A DNA stretch of 64,000 nt from Methanocella paludicola SANAE (GTDB lineage: Archaea; Halobacteriota; Methanocellia; Methanocellales; Methanocellaceae). Positions 1 to 8,438 of the stretch are shown in pieces; position 1 is the first letter of the stretch, and every line of letters begins with the position of its first letter. A model generated the notes under the pieces. The model was not told where the DNA came from. It was given only the letters and a program-made list of their open reading frames with translations, and ran no database searches. The stretch is taken from assembly GCF_000011005.1 (NCBI RefSeq), contig NC_013665.1, positions 868,001 to 932,000 of the forward strand, written 5' to 3'. Both the position numbers and the translations under genes were made by a program.

Positions 1-449
1 GGTAACGGGTACGCGACGCCATTGATGGAGACCTGCTTTTCCTCCATCGCTTCCAGCAATGATGACTGGATCTTCGGCGACGCGCGGTTTATCTCATCGG
101 CGAGGAGCAGGTTAGTGAATATCGGGCCCTTGTACACGTTGAACTCCATGGTTTTCTGGTTAAATACCGGGCCGCCGGTGATGTCCGAGGGCATAATGTC
201 CGGCACGAACTGGATACGCTTGAAATTGAGGCCGGTGGACGCGGCGAAGACCTTGGCGATGGTCGTCTTGGCCACGCCCGGAACGCCCTCGAGCATAATA
301 TTGCCGCCCGCCAGAAGGGCCGTGAAAATGTCGAATACCAGGGATTCCTTCCCAATAATCGCCCGCCTGGTCTGAGCGTTGACTCGATCGACCATCGAGC
401 TAAAATCATTAATGCCACTGGCGGCTTTTGAATTAACCTCGATCACCAT
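1..449 (-). CDS. MoxR-type AAA+ ATPase, C-terminal part missing at window edge
   Basis: The reading frame starts at ATG 449 and runs off the left edge, so about 149 residues are visible. A Shine-Dalgarno-like GAGGAT lies about 6 nt upstream of the ATG. The Walker A region reads EGVPGVAKTT and is followed by a region ending LLLADEINRASPKIQSSLLE, the Walker B / sensor stretch typical of MoxR ATPases. MoxR proteins act as AAA+ chaperones that help fold or insert metal cofactors into partner proteins, usually together with DUF58 and von Willebrand-type proteins. The gene follows the DUF4350 gene by 15 nt and closes the visible part of a four-gene minus-strand operon. A DUF58 gene would be expected beyond the edge. 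The family call is secure; the substrate is unknown. Confidence 0.93.
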   Translation of the reverse strand, partial: MVIEVNSKAASGINDFSSMVDRVNAQTRRAIIGKESLVFDIFTALLAGGNIMLEGVPGVAKTTIAKVFAASTGLNFKRIQFVPDIMPSDITGGPVFNQKTMEFNVYKGPIFTNLLLADEINRASPKIQSSLLEAMEEKQVSINGVAYPL

Positions 450-464
450 GCTAATCCTCTAAGT

Positions 465-1412
465 TCAATCCGATTTTTTAATGTCTTTTTCTTTAACAGT
501 TAACCTATTCAATATAAGGTTTTTTATGGATCGCCTGATCATCCCTAGCCGAGGGATGAACATATCCCGGCCGATATATGCGATACAGGCGACGATTATC
601 AACAGCAGGACGGTCAACTGAGCAATGATATCGCCTTTTAAGGTAAAGTAAACGGACCCCAGCGGTGTAACGGCGTTTCCGTGAGAGACGTCGACCAGCA
701 CACGGCCGCGAGATAAATCCTGGAGGAAGGCGCGATTGTCGCCTTTATCGAGCATGCTATTGATGAAGATATCGGCATCGCTGACGACGATGAGCTCACC
801 GTTGCCTGCACTATAGCGGGCTGCTACCGGGTATATCCCCATTCTATCATTATAGTCTAACCATATATCGTCGTTATAGTCCAGCCAGGCGTCCGGGGAA
901 GTCGAGGCGAGCACCACCGCGTTCCCCGAAATGTTAAGCACTGCCGGGTGGTTGAGCACAAGTTTACTAACGTTCGCAGTGTAAGGGGTAGCCGCTATGT
1001 CCGTTATCGTCGGGAAAGACTGGTTAACATAATAGTTCTCGTACTGGCACATCGGGACCGGATCGATCGTGAAGGGCGAGCCGATGCCCGTGAGCAGGCT
1101 GTTCGCCTTTCCGAAGTCGTCCAGGACTACGACGGTCCCTCCCCGGCCAAGAAACGCGGCCACCTGCGATGACTCGCCGGCTGTATAGTTCACGGCGGGG
1201 CTTATGACCATTAATATATCACCGCTGCCCGCATTATCCAGGCCGGATAAATCATAAAGGGGCTGGATACCGGCATGCCGGGCCATATTATTTAATCCAT
1301 TCCAGTATGGATTGGTCAGGCGAAAATCCGCATCTGTGACATAGAGCCTCGCCGCAACGACCACGAGCACTATACTGACGACAATAACGATAAGTAGTGT
1401 CGTTTTTCTCAT
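465..1412 (-). CDS. DUF4350-type membrane-anchored protein of MoxR operon
   Basis: A 315-residue protein. It has an N-terminal membrane helix (residues 5-21), an extracytoplasmic domain of about 220 residues, and a second helix near residues 262-280 followed by a short basic tail. The segment around residues 60-100, with GDILMVISP and GRGGTVVVLDDFGKAN, matches the DUF4350 domain, a glutamine-amidotransferase-like fold that usually lacks catalytic residues. DUF4350 genes typically sit between DUF4129 and MoxR genes, which is the order here. The start overlaps the stop of the upstream DUF4129 gene by 4 nt (ATGA), so translation is probably coupled. Function is unknown beyond this conserved cell-envelope operon. 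Confidence 0.8.
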   Translation of the reverse strand: MRKTTLLIVIVVSIVLVVVAARLYVTDADFRLTNPYWNGLNNMARHAGIQPLYDLSGLDNAGSGDILMVISPAVNYTAGESSQVAAFLGRGGTVVVLDDFGKANSLLTGIGSPFTIDPVPMCQYENYYVNQSFPTITDIAATPYTANVSKLVLNHPAVLNISGNAVVLASTSPDAWLDYNDDIWLDYNDRMGIYPVAARYSAGNGELIVVSDADIFINSMLDKGDNRAFLQDLSRGRVLVDVSHGNAVTPLGSVYFTLKGDIIAQLTVLLLIIVACIAYIGRDMFIPRLGMIRRSIKNLILNRLTVKEKDIKKSD

Positions 1413-3469
1413 CGGCCCGTCTCCCTGATGCGGTCGTCCAGCTCTTTTAGGCTTCCGATAGCCCTATCGAGTTCTGAAGAGGTGATCGTACGGTTCGCAA
1501 ATACGGCCTTTTCATAGAGGAGGATTATGTCTTTTAACGGCAAGGAAAGGGATGGCATGGCAGCTACAGCCGCATTATAGAGCTCATGATGCGTCAAAGA
1601 CTCATCGAACTTGAAGCGGTCGGAGATTAATTTTCTCGAAATGGCATATAACCGTACCATCGCTTCGCGAGTGTCATTCACGCCAATGGCCCTTATCCGA
1701 TCGGACTCTTTCAAAACGTCCAGCGGCGGCTCTACGTGTTCCCTGGGGCGCTCTACGGGCCTGGATACTTCGGGCATAACAACGGCCTTTTCAGGCATCG
1801 GGGCATTGTACCGGCGATAGGCAAGGACAGCGGCCGCAGAAACTATCAGCAGGATAATGGCCCCAAGTATTATGGTCGTTAGCTGGTCTACAAGCGGCCC
1901 TGCCGGCTGGAAAATGACCGCCAGTGGAGAGCTCGAAGAACCTGTGAGCGACATGCCCGATCCGGGATCGTATGAGGCAATTATCGTGTAATTTCCAGCA
2001 GATGAATTATTCTGTAAAGTAATACTGGCATTGTAGGCCCCATCATCTCCGGTAGGGAAGGTACCAGCGGCCGAGCCATCGACGTAAACGGAAATGTTTT
2101 CCCCTCCGACGGGCACGCCATTATCGGCTAAAAGATAGCCATATACATTATAGGTACCATCAGCGCTGGCTGCATCCGATGCGCTAAGCGTTAAGCTCGT
2201 CGACCGGGCCGCGATGTTCAATGCAATATCGCCGGAGGACGCGCCAAGAAGAATATCATTAGCCCCTCGATGGTATGTAGCATTAATGCTGGATATACCG
2301 GCAGGCAGAGACGGTCCGATGCGCAGCGTATATGAATATGAGCCATTCTTATCCGTCGATACATTTGCCAGGGAAGAGCCGTTAAAGAATAATTCGACGG
2401 ACCTATACGGCATACCCATATCGCCGGCCGTCAGCTCGCCCATCACACTCACGGTGTCCCCGAACGACGCCGCATCCCTGTCGAGCCTGATCGACAACGT
2501 TGCGGGCATATCCTGAAGAGTTAGCTCGATATAGTTGCTGGTAATGACCGGGCCCGACGAAGAGTCAGGTAAGTATTCCGCATGGGCGAGAACGTGGTCG
2601 CCGGATACGCTTACCGGCACTTCGTAACCGACAGTGCCATCGCCATTTACATCCGTTATGAAGGTGCCCGCAAGCCTGCCATCGACGTACACGCTTACGC
2701 TCGCATTACTGATGGGCATGCCATTCATATCCTGGAGATCCCCGGAAAAATATATAATATCTCCCACGGACGTCCTGTTCTTGTCAACGCTCAGCTTTAG
2801 CCGGGAATTGTTTTCAGGTATGCGTAAATCGCTATAGGACTGGTTCAGCTGGTACATGTGATGGTCCAGGCTGCTTAAGGAACTGTCCAGCAGGCCCACG
2901 TCCACACCACGGCCAGTGAGGAAATCCTCTATGACCGTAGCGTTACGCCTCAGGCTCCCGTAGGACGAAGAGATATTCATATAGCTGTCCCGGACCCGTG
3001 CCGCGGCGATGCTGGCATTAGCCTGGTCGCCGGCGGACAATGAAGTATTATATAGCAGAACGCCCCGGTCGTAGGCATCGGACGCATCGATAATGGCCCG
3101 AATATCATCGTTCGTAAGGTTCATCTGGCGTGCCATAACCTGATAATCGGACTCCGAGAGGTTGAGCTGCCATAGGAGGTCGCCGAAGTCTTTATAAGAG
3201 GACGAGAATTGCGAGTAAGCCTTCCTGGCCGCAGTGATATTACCACTGTCAAGGGCGGAGGACACATCATTCAGATAGTCAAGCATATCCGCGAGGAGCC
3301 AGTTTAGCTGGTCTTCGAAGCTATCGCTATAGCTCGGGGTCGCAGTATCCGGGTTTTCATGGACGACCTGCGAATATGCGGGAGGACATAAAAGTAATAG
3401 TATGGCTACAGCCAGTCCAGTCAGCTTCGTCGGGAATGTAATTGAAGTACGCACTTTTTTACCTGCCAT
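1409..3469 (-). CDS. Secreted Ig-like/DUF4129 membrane protein of MoxR operon
   Basis: A 686-residue protein. It begins with a signal peptide (LTGLAVAILLLLCPPAYSQ), followed by a mostly helical region with coiled-coil potential to about residue 220. Three beta-sandwich repeats of bacterial Ig-like character follow, each with phrases such as VSVYVDGRLAGTF and NGDGTVGYEVPV. One membrane helix lies near residues 530-550. The cytoplasmic tail (about residues 590-686) resembles DUF4129: it has a conserved helical region with ISRKLISDRFKFDESLTHHE. DUF4129 is a regular partner of MoxR ATPases and transglutaminase-like proteins. Many N-glycosylation sequons lie in the external part. It probably senses or builds something at the envelope; the exact role is unknown. 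Confidence 0.8.
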   Translation of the reverse strand: MAGKKVRTSITFPTKLTGLAVAILLLLCPPAYSQVVHENPDTATPSYSDSFEDQLNWLLADMLDYLNDVSSALDSGNITAARKAYSQFSSSYKDFGDLLWQLNLSESDYQVMARQMNLTNDDIRAIIDASDAYDRGVLLYNTSLSAGDQANASIAAARVRDSYMNISSSYGSLRRNATVIEDFLTGRGVDVGLLDSSLSSLDHHMYQLNQSYSDLRIPENNSRLKLSVDKNRTSVGDIIYFSGDLQDMNGMPISNASVSVYVDGRLAGTFITDVNGDGTVGYEVPVSVSGDHVLAHAEYLPDSSSGPVITSNYIELTLQDMPATLSIRLDRDAASFGDTVSVMGELTAGDMGMPYRSVELFFNGSSLANVSTDKNGSYSYTLRIGPSLPAGISSINATYHRGANDILLGASSGDIALNIAARSTSLTLSASDAASADGTYNVYGYLLADNGVPVGGENISVYVDGSAAGTFPTGDDGAYNASITLQNNSSAGNYTIIASYDPGSGMSLTGSSSSPLAVIFQPAGPLVDQLTTIILGAIILLIVSAAAVLAYRRYNAPMPEKAVVMPEVSRPVERPREHVEPPLDVLKESDRIRAIGVNDTREAMVRLYAISRKLISDRFKFDESLTHHELYNAAVAAMPSLSLPLKDIILLYEKAVFANRTITSSELDRAIGSLKELDDRIRETGR

Positions 3470-3481
3470 TTCTCTCCCAGC

Positions 3482-3745
3482 TCAAATCCCCAGTATGGCC
3501 AGAACCTTTTCGACAACGATGAAGGAAAAGACGATGACGCCAAGGATGATCACGATGTTTACACGCGAGCGCCATGCGGGCCGGACGGTAAAAGGGCCGC
3601 TGAGCTCGACGATAACGAGGAAGCCGATGAGGCATAGGACAAAGAAATATTCGTAGCTGATGCTGTCGAACAGCGCCAACAGTGCCAGCACTACGAAGAT
3701 CCAGCCCCCGAAAATATATACAAGTCTCTGGCTCCTGGTCAACAT
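3482..3745 (-). CDS. Small three-helix membrane protein heading MoxR operon
   Basis: An 87-residue protein with three predicted membrane segments (about residues 9-26, 30-48 and 62-84) and short basic loops. I do not recognise the family. It is the first gene of the minus-strand operon and ends 12 nt before the DUF4129 gene. No clear ribosome-binding site precedes ATG 3745. A TATA-like stretch (GGATATATACAT, minus strand) lies roughly 50 nt upstream, so the transcript may have a short leader. It probably partners the envelope complex encoded downstream, judged only by position. Confidence 0.7.
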   Translation of the reverse strand: MLTRSQRLVYIFGGWIFVVLALLALFDSISYEYFFVLCLIGFLVIVELSGPFTVRPAWRSRVNIVIILGVIVFSFIVVEKVLAILGI

Positions 3746-3837
3746 CTTTATACCAAATTATTCGATAGTATAATAATTTTGTTATCAGGGGAGTAATGTA
3801 TATATCCTTACACAGATATTAACTATGGGTCGAGAGC

Positions 3838-6342
3838 TTGAAGTGGAAAAATAAATTTTCGGAAAGCGTAATAGTTATTACGATTATTTTTGCCATTATT
3901 TTTGGGGCAAATGGAATTGCTGTCTCTCAATCAGTAGGGGACTCTATTAGCGTTACGCGCATGATCAACGGATCTACGAGCGGCCCATTTGCTTATCAGC
4001 AGGGTGACGAGTTTACCGTAGAGTTGAACTATGCGGTCACAGGTAAGCAATATGGGGTAACGATTGGGGAAATATTACCGGAAGGATGGCAAATCATCGA
4101 CAGCTATCCAAAATATTCGGCATTTAATGCCGCCACAAATACTTACCGGTGGAATACTTCCACCTTTTTGAACGGCGTAAGTGACGGAACGATACTGTAC
4201 AAGGTAGAGATCCCGGACGATGCTATCGATGGCACCATCACCGGATATTCGAAATGGGTCAGTACCTTAAACGACGTCGCGAATGGCGAATACACCGGCA
4301 AAGCCTACTCGCCCGACTCGAGCATATTTATTGTCCCGGCCGAAGGTAATGGCCCGTGCAGCTGGATCTCCGGCGTAAAGGAGGAGATCGGCGACGGCGA
4401 CGGCCACCTGGAAAACGGCGAGACTGCCGCATACCGGTTCACCATTACGGATCGCGACGGCATAAGCGATTTCAAGCTATACTATAATGGCGCCGAGATA
4501 CAGGCAGCAGACTATTCCTTTGATGATGAAGGATCTATCATGACGGGTACTGCACATGTCTTGATCACCGGGAAGGCAGGCTCGAACGACCTCGAGAATA
4601 TTCTGAGCATCCAGGCGACAGATGGTACTGGCGTGACCAGCGAGTTCTCGCTGCCCGTTTATGCGCCAAAATACGATTATACGGCATGGACGAAGGGAGA
4701 ATTGAGCGGCTGGAGCCTCCAGGCGGCCAGCTTCGAGCCGAGCAGCTCCCTGACCGACGGCGGCTGGATCGTCCTGGAGGGCGGTAACCCGATCAGCATA
4801 CCCGCCCTTGAAGCACACTATAAGGGCCCCTGGAAGACAATTAACGAGGGTAAGTTCGGCGTTATATCGAATGTGCCCATCCTTGGCGAATTCGGCCTCT
4901 GGGGCCTGGGCGAATCGGGAGCGAGCGTGAACGTCACGCCCCGGACGGACGTCAAGGTGCCGATGAGCACGTATCCGATCTATGTGGAGAATTCGGCGAA
5001 TAGCGCCTCGGCGATATTCTACGGTACGCCCGAGATGGGCGGCGGCCAGCAGTTCCACGTCGTCCTGGTCAATACCAGCAAGCTGGCGAGCGCTGCCAGC
5101 CTGTCGGATATCGATGACGCGATCGACCAGGCGGACATATCCACGGACGCTTCCGGAGATTTCCAGATTACGAGCGCGAGCCTGCCTCACCTCGATGGGC
5201 TTAAGGAAGGCTACTATGCGCTGCTTGTCCTGGACTACCGCATGCCCAATACGCCCTGTCTCGTTGCCATGGCGCCGATCGTCGTGACGAAGAGCGAGAT
5301 GACGGCAGACCTGATCGACCCCGCGACGCCCATGCCTGGAGACCAGTTGTTATATAGCCTGAACATGGTCGGGGACACGAGGAGCGGAGCGGACTACATG
5401 TACATAGCGGCCATGATACCCGAGAAGGACTATTCGGGCACGTTCAACATGACCAGCGATGGTACCGCGACGGGGACATCGTTCTCGTTCGATGGGTTTA
5501 CCCTCCGGGAGAACATCTCCGTAAGCCCGGATGGTTCGACCATCATCGTCAAGGGCACGAATGGCACGTATTACTTTGACGAGGACAGCGCTGTGAATGA
5601 CCTGCAGCAGATGCTGATGTCGGAGTTTGGCCGGCTGAACGTATCGTTCGCGAATACGTCGGTGACCAAACTGACGAGCGTCGAGCTTCAGTTAAATACG
5701 AAGGCGACGATGCCGACGGGCAGATATATGCTGCTAACGCTGGCCCTCGACCAGGATACGGGAAAGATCGCGGCCATAAACCAGACGTACGTTGACCTGG
5801 GCCAGGCAACCTATACCTATGACCTGGTGAAAGATTGGAATCTGATATCAATCCCATTAGCTTTACAGGATAATAGCATATCCGCCGTCATCCCGGATGA
5901 CGTGAGGAGCAACATCGTGAATATCTGGGCCTGGGACGAGTCGGCGCAGAACTATATGTACTACTCGCCGAACCCCGAGCCCTATTTTGAGTCGCACTAC
6001 CCTGCACTGACGAAACTCGAGACTGGAAGGGCTTACTGGGTAGAGATGAATGAAAGTGGATCATTTACCATCACCGGCACGATACCGTCTACAGCGCCCG
6101 CGAGCCCGGTGCCGTTAGTGTCTGGATGGAGCTTTGTCGGGCCCACGGGCCTGACGCCATCGACTCCAGGTGCCTTATACCCCGGCAACGTGGTTAATGT
6201 CTGGGCCTGGGACGAGTCGGCGCAGAACTATATGTACTACTCGCCGAATCCCGAGCCCTGGTTTGAAGCGCATTACCCGCCGTTGACCTCGATCAATGCG
6301 GGCCATGGCTACTGGGTGGAGATGCCGGAGTCAATCGGATAG
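3838..6342 (+). CDS. Large secreted surface protein with duplicated C-terminal domain
   Basis: An 834-residue protein starting at TTG 3838; the nearby ATG at 3825 is out of frame. It has an N-terminal signal/anchor segment (VIVITIIFAIIFGANGIAVS). Next comes a domain with TGKQYGVTIGEILPEGWQI, which resembles DUF11-like surface repeats, and then a long beta-rich middle. The end carries two copies of a domain of about 85 residues. Both contain NIWAWDESAQNYMYYSPNPE or NVWAWDESAQNYMYYSPNPE, and they start with DWNLISIPL or GWSFVGP and end with YWVEM. The two copies share a nearly identical 50-bp DNA stretch (about 5923-5972 and 6199-6248), so the duplication is recent or kept identical. It probably forms an operon with the next gene, 14 nt downstream. 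Function unknown; cell-surface location inferred. Confidence 0.85.
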   Translation: MKWKNKFSESVIVITIIFAIIFGANGIAVSQSVGDSISVTRMINGSTSGPFAYQQGDEFTVELNYAVTGKQYGVTIGEILPEGWQIIDSYPKYSAFNAATNTYRWNTSTFLNGVSDGTILYKVEIPDDAIDGTITGYSKWVSTLNDVANGEYTGKAYSPDSSIFIVPAEGNGPCSWISGVKEEIGDGDGHLENGETAAYRFTITDRDGISDFKLYYNGAEIQAADYSFDDEGSIMTGTAHVLITGKAGSNDLENILSIQATDGTGVTSEFSLPVYAPKYDYTAWTKGELSGWSLQAASFEPSSSLTDGGWIVLEGGNPISIPALEAHYKGPWKTINEGKFGVISNVPILGEFGLWGLGESGASVNVTPRTDVKVPMSTYPIYVENSANSASAIFYGTPEMGGGQQFHVVLVNTSKLASAASLSDIDDAIDQADISTDASGDFQITSASLPHLDGLKEGYYALLVLDYRMPNTPCLVAMAPIVVTKSEMTADLIDPATPMPGDQLLYSLNMVGDTRSGADYMYIAAMIPEKDYSGTFNMTSDGTATGTSFSFDGFTLRENISVSPDGSTIIVKGTNGTYYFDEDSAVNDLQQMLMSEFGRLNVSFANTSVTKLTSVELQLNTKATMPTGRYMLLTLALDQDTGKIAAINQTYVDLGQATYTYDLVKDWNLISIPLALQDNSISAVIPDDVRSNIVNIWAWDESAQNYMYYSPNPEPYFESHYPALTKLETGRAYWVEMNESGSFTITGTIPSTAPASPVPLVSGWSFVGPTGLTPSTPGALYPGNVVNVWAWDESAQNYMYYSPNPEPWFEAHYPPLTSINAGHGYWVEMPESIG

Positions 6343-6356
6343 AGGTCGTGATATCA

Positions 6357-7211
6357 ATGAAGATAACATTAAAAGCATTAACAGCCCTACTGGTGCTGGC
6401 ATTGTTCATCGGGGCATTATCGGCATTTGCGACGGCGGGCACGCCGCCGCCCGTTCCGACGATACCGCCGGCCACCGCGACGCCTACAGCGACGCCTACC
6501 TCACAACCAAGTGGTGGGGGCGGTAGCGGCGGCTCGTACAATCCTCCCCATGAGGTCTACCCTAAGATCATCCCGGTGAAGAATAGCATGGGCGCAGTCA
6601 TCGGCAACGTGACGGCGAAATCGGCCAGCGATATTAGCGTATCGATCGAACAGCCGGTGACGGTAAATGGCCAGACATATACCGTACACATCGATGCAAA
6701 GCTGAACAGCCTGCCTTCGGATCCGAAGCTGGACATCGTCGGCGAGACCGGAGATAGTTCTAAATTACCTTCCTATCTGACGCTGAACTACATCCTGACG
6801 CAGGTAAACCTCACCAGGTTTAGCAACGGATGGAGTATCCAGGATGGCAGCCTGAAGCTCACCCTTACGGTACCGAAGGCACTTGTAGAAAATGCGATCC
6901 TGAGCAAGAGCACGATGGTCAGGTACGATGGAGCATCATATGAGCTGTTGACCGTGAACATTCAGGGTCCTGACGCAAACGGTAACGTCACGTTCAGCGT
7001 CGTATCGCCCAACGAGCAGTTCAAGTACGATAGCTATACCAGGTATGTCCTCGTGACGGATATCGTCCAGCCGACGGTAACGCCGACGCCTACGCCGACA
7101 CCGATGCCGGAAAGCGGGACGAGCTTCTCGACCCTACTTATAGCCTTTATTCTGATGGGCGTGGTCGCAGCTGCAGTCGTACTGTACTACGTGTTGACGA
7201 AGAAACAATAA
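6357..7211 (+). CDS. Anchored surface protein with PT-rich linkers
   Basis: I chose ATG 6357 over the in-frame GTG at 6348 because AGAGGT at 6341-6346 gives normal spacing only to the ATG. The product has about 284 residues. It has a signal peptide (LVLALFIGALSAFATA), a TATPTATPTS linker, a Gly/Ser stretch (GGGGSGGS) and a beta-rich ectodomain of about 180 residues. A second PTPTPTPTPMP linker and a C-terminal helix (LLIAFILMGVVAAAVVLYYVL) with a short KKQ tail complete it. The layout is that of an archaeal cell-wall protein held by its C-terminal helix. It follows the large surface protein directly and ends at a hairpin terminator. No enzymatic motif was seen. Confidence 0.82.
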   Translation: MKITLKALTALLVLALFIGALSAFATAGTPPPVPTIPPATATPTATPTSQPSGGGGSGGSYNPPHEVYPKIIPVKNSMGAVIGNVTAKSASDISVSIEQPVTVNGQTYTVHIDAKLNSLPSDPKLDIVGETGDSSKLPSYLTLNYILTQVNLTRFSNGWSIQDGSLKLTLTVPKALVENAILSKSTMVRYDGASYELLTVNIQGPDANGNVTFSVVSPNEQFKYDSYTRYVLVTDIVQPTVTPTPTPTPMPESGTSFSTLLIAFILMGVVAAAVVLYYVLTKKQ

Positions 7212-7220
7212 GCAAATAGA

Positions 7221-7257
7221 AATAATGGGTATTTTTACCCATTATTCCACTTTTTTA
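7221..7257 (+). terminator. Hairpin terminator after surface-protein operon
   Basis: AATAATGGGTA (7221-7231), a four-T loop, and TACCCATTATT (7236-7246) form a perfect 11-bp stem. It is followed by CCAC and a run of six T. It sits 10 nt after the stop of the preceding surface-protein gene. Confidence 0.75.
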
Positions 7258-7344
7258 TGATGGATTTTATTACATTAATTTGCCTTGAAATTGTATGAGA
7301 GATAATTATATGCGTGATTAGCGCATGTACGCTAACGGAGAACT

Positions 7345-8304
7345 ATGGAGAAGAATACCCAGCAGGTACTATTACCAGCACTCGTAGTCGTTATCATATT
7401 CGTTATCCTGGGCCAGTGGGCCCCGATCGCGAATTCCCAGACCGTGCAGATCATATCGGCGTCCCCGGGCCAGACGGTATCGTACCAGGGCCAGGGGAGC
7501 CCGAACTCCCAGGTAACGATGGAAGTGTCCGCGACGATAAGCGTGGGCGTTAGCAATAATCACTACGTTTCCCATATGAACGGGGTAAATATACCGGGAG
7601 GAAGCCGGTTCAGTATCTCGGCAAGCCCCGTCGATTCCCTCACCATCTCCGGAAGTATTTCCGGGCTGCCGTTCTCCACATCGATACAGGGCAACGTGAA
7701 CGGCCATACGGGCAGCGCATCCTTGAGCAACATACCGGCCGGCACGTATAGCATAACGGTCTCGGGCATTGCGAACGGCTCGGGGCCCGTATCGGTCACG
7801 GTGCGCGCTTCGCAACCGCAAAACGTCGGCGCCGATGGCACCTTCAAGGCGAGCATAAGCACATCCGGCCTGCCGGTTGCCGTGTATTCGGTCAAGCAAA
7901 ATAGCCAGGAGGTGGCGAGAGTGTACCTGGGCGTTCAGGCGCCCGCTACCCCGACACCGACGGCCACGATCACCGTCACGCCATCTCCGAATGGCACGAT
8001 AACGCCCGTTCCCTCAATAACGCCCGGCATGAATACGACCATAACGCCTGAGCCTGTAAAAATAACGCCTACGCCCATGCCGAACCAGGGAAATAACACG
8101 TTCTTAGGCATCCAGCTGCCATCGTTTAACCTCTTCGGCGGATCGCCATCGGCATCGGGTTCACCCTCCGCCCAGCCGCCGGGGACCGAGGCTGTGGCCG
8201 GGGGGCAGGAATCGACGGTAACGACGATCTTGATCTATATCGGCGCGATTGTCGCCGGACTGCTGATCGGGTACGCAGTGGTGTTCTTGGCATTCAAGAA
8301 ATGA
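7345..8304 (+). CDS. Secreted/anchored surface protein with PT-rich stalk
   Basis: A 319-residue protein preceded by GGAG, 5 nt before ATG 7345. It has an N-terminal membrane/signal segment (LLPALVVVIIFVILG), a Gly/Ser/Val-rich beta domain of about 180 residues, and a long stalk rich in Thr and Pro (PTPTATITVTPSPNG and more). The C-terminal helix (ILIYIGAIVAGLLIGYAVVF) ends in FKK. The arrangement matches the neighbouring anchored surface protein, but the ectodomain sequences are not obviously alike. No catalytic motif was seen. It stands alone between a terminator and the ABC exporter gene. Confidence 0.8.
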   Translation: MEKNTQQVLLPALVVVIIFVILGQWAPIANSQTVQIISASPGQTVSYQGQGSPNSQVTMEVSATISVGVSNNHYVSHMNGVNIPGGSRFSISASPVDSLTISGSISGLPFSTSIQGNVNGHTGSASLSNIPAGTYSITVSGIANGSGPVSVTVRASQPQNVGADGTFKASISTSGLPVAVYSVKQNSQEVARVYLGVQAPATPTPTATITVTPSPNGTITPVPSITPGMNTTITPEPVKITPTPMPNQGNNTFLGIQLPSFNLFGGSPSASGSPSAQPPGTEAVAGGQESTVTTILIYIGAIVAGLLIGYAVVFLAFKK

Positions 8305-8438
8305 ACCGTCGCTTATGAAAGCCATAAAGCTCCCTGAAAAGCTCATGGCGCGCTTATGATAAAAACGAGCAGGCGGTAACACATAAGAGTTAAAAGGGTT
8401 TTATAGTTTAAAGTATAGTATTTTTAGTAATTCGAGGG

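Noticed and set aside
4477-5190. 237-residue minus-strand frame inside the surface-protein gene
   Set aside because: It lies wholly opposite a coding gene with clear domains, has no ribosome-binding site and reads as an Arg/Asp-rich mirror translation.
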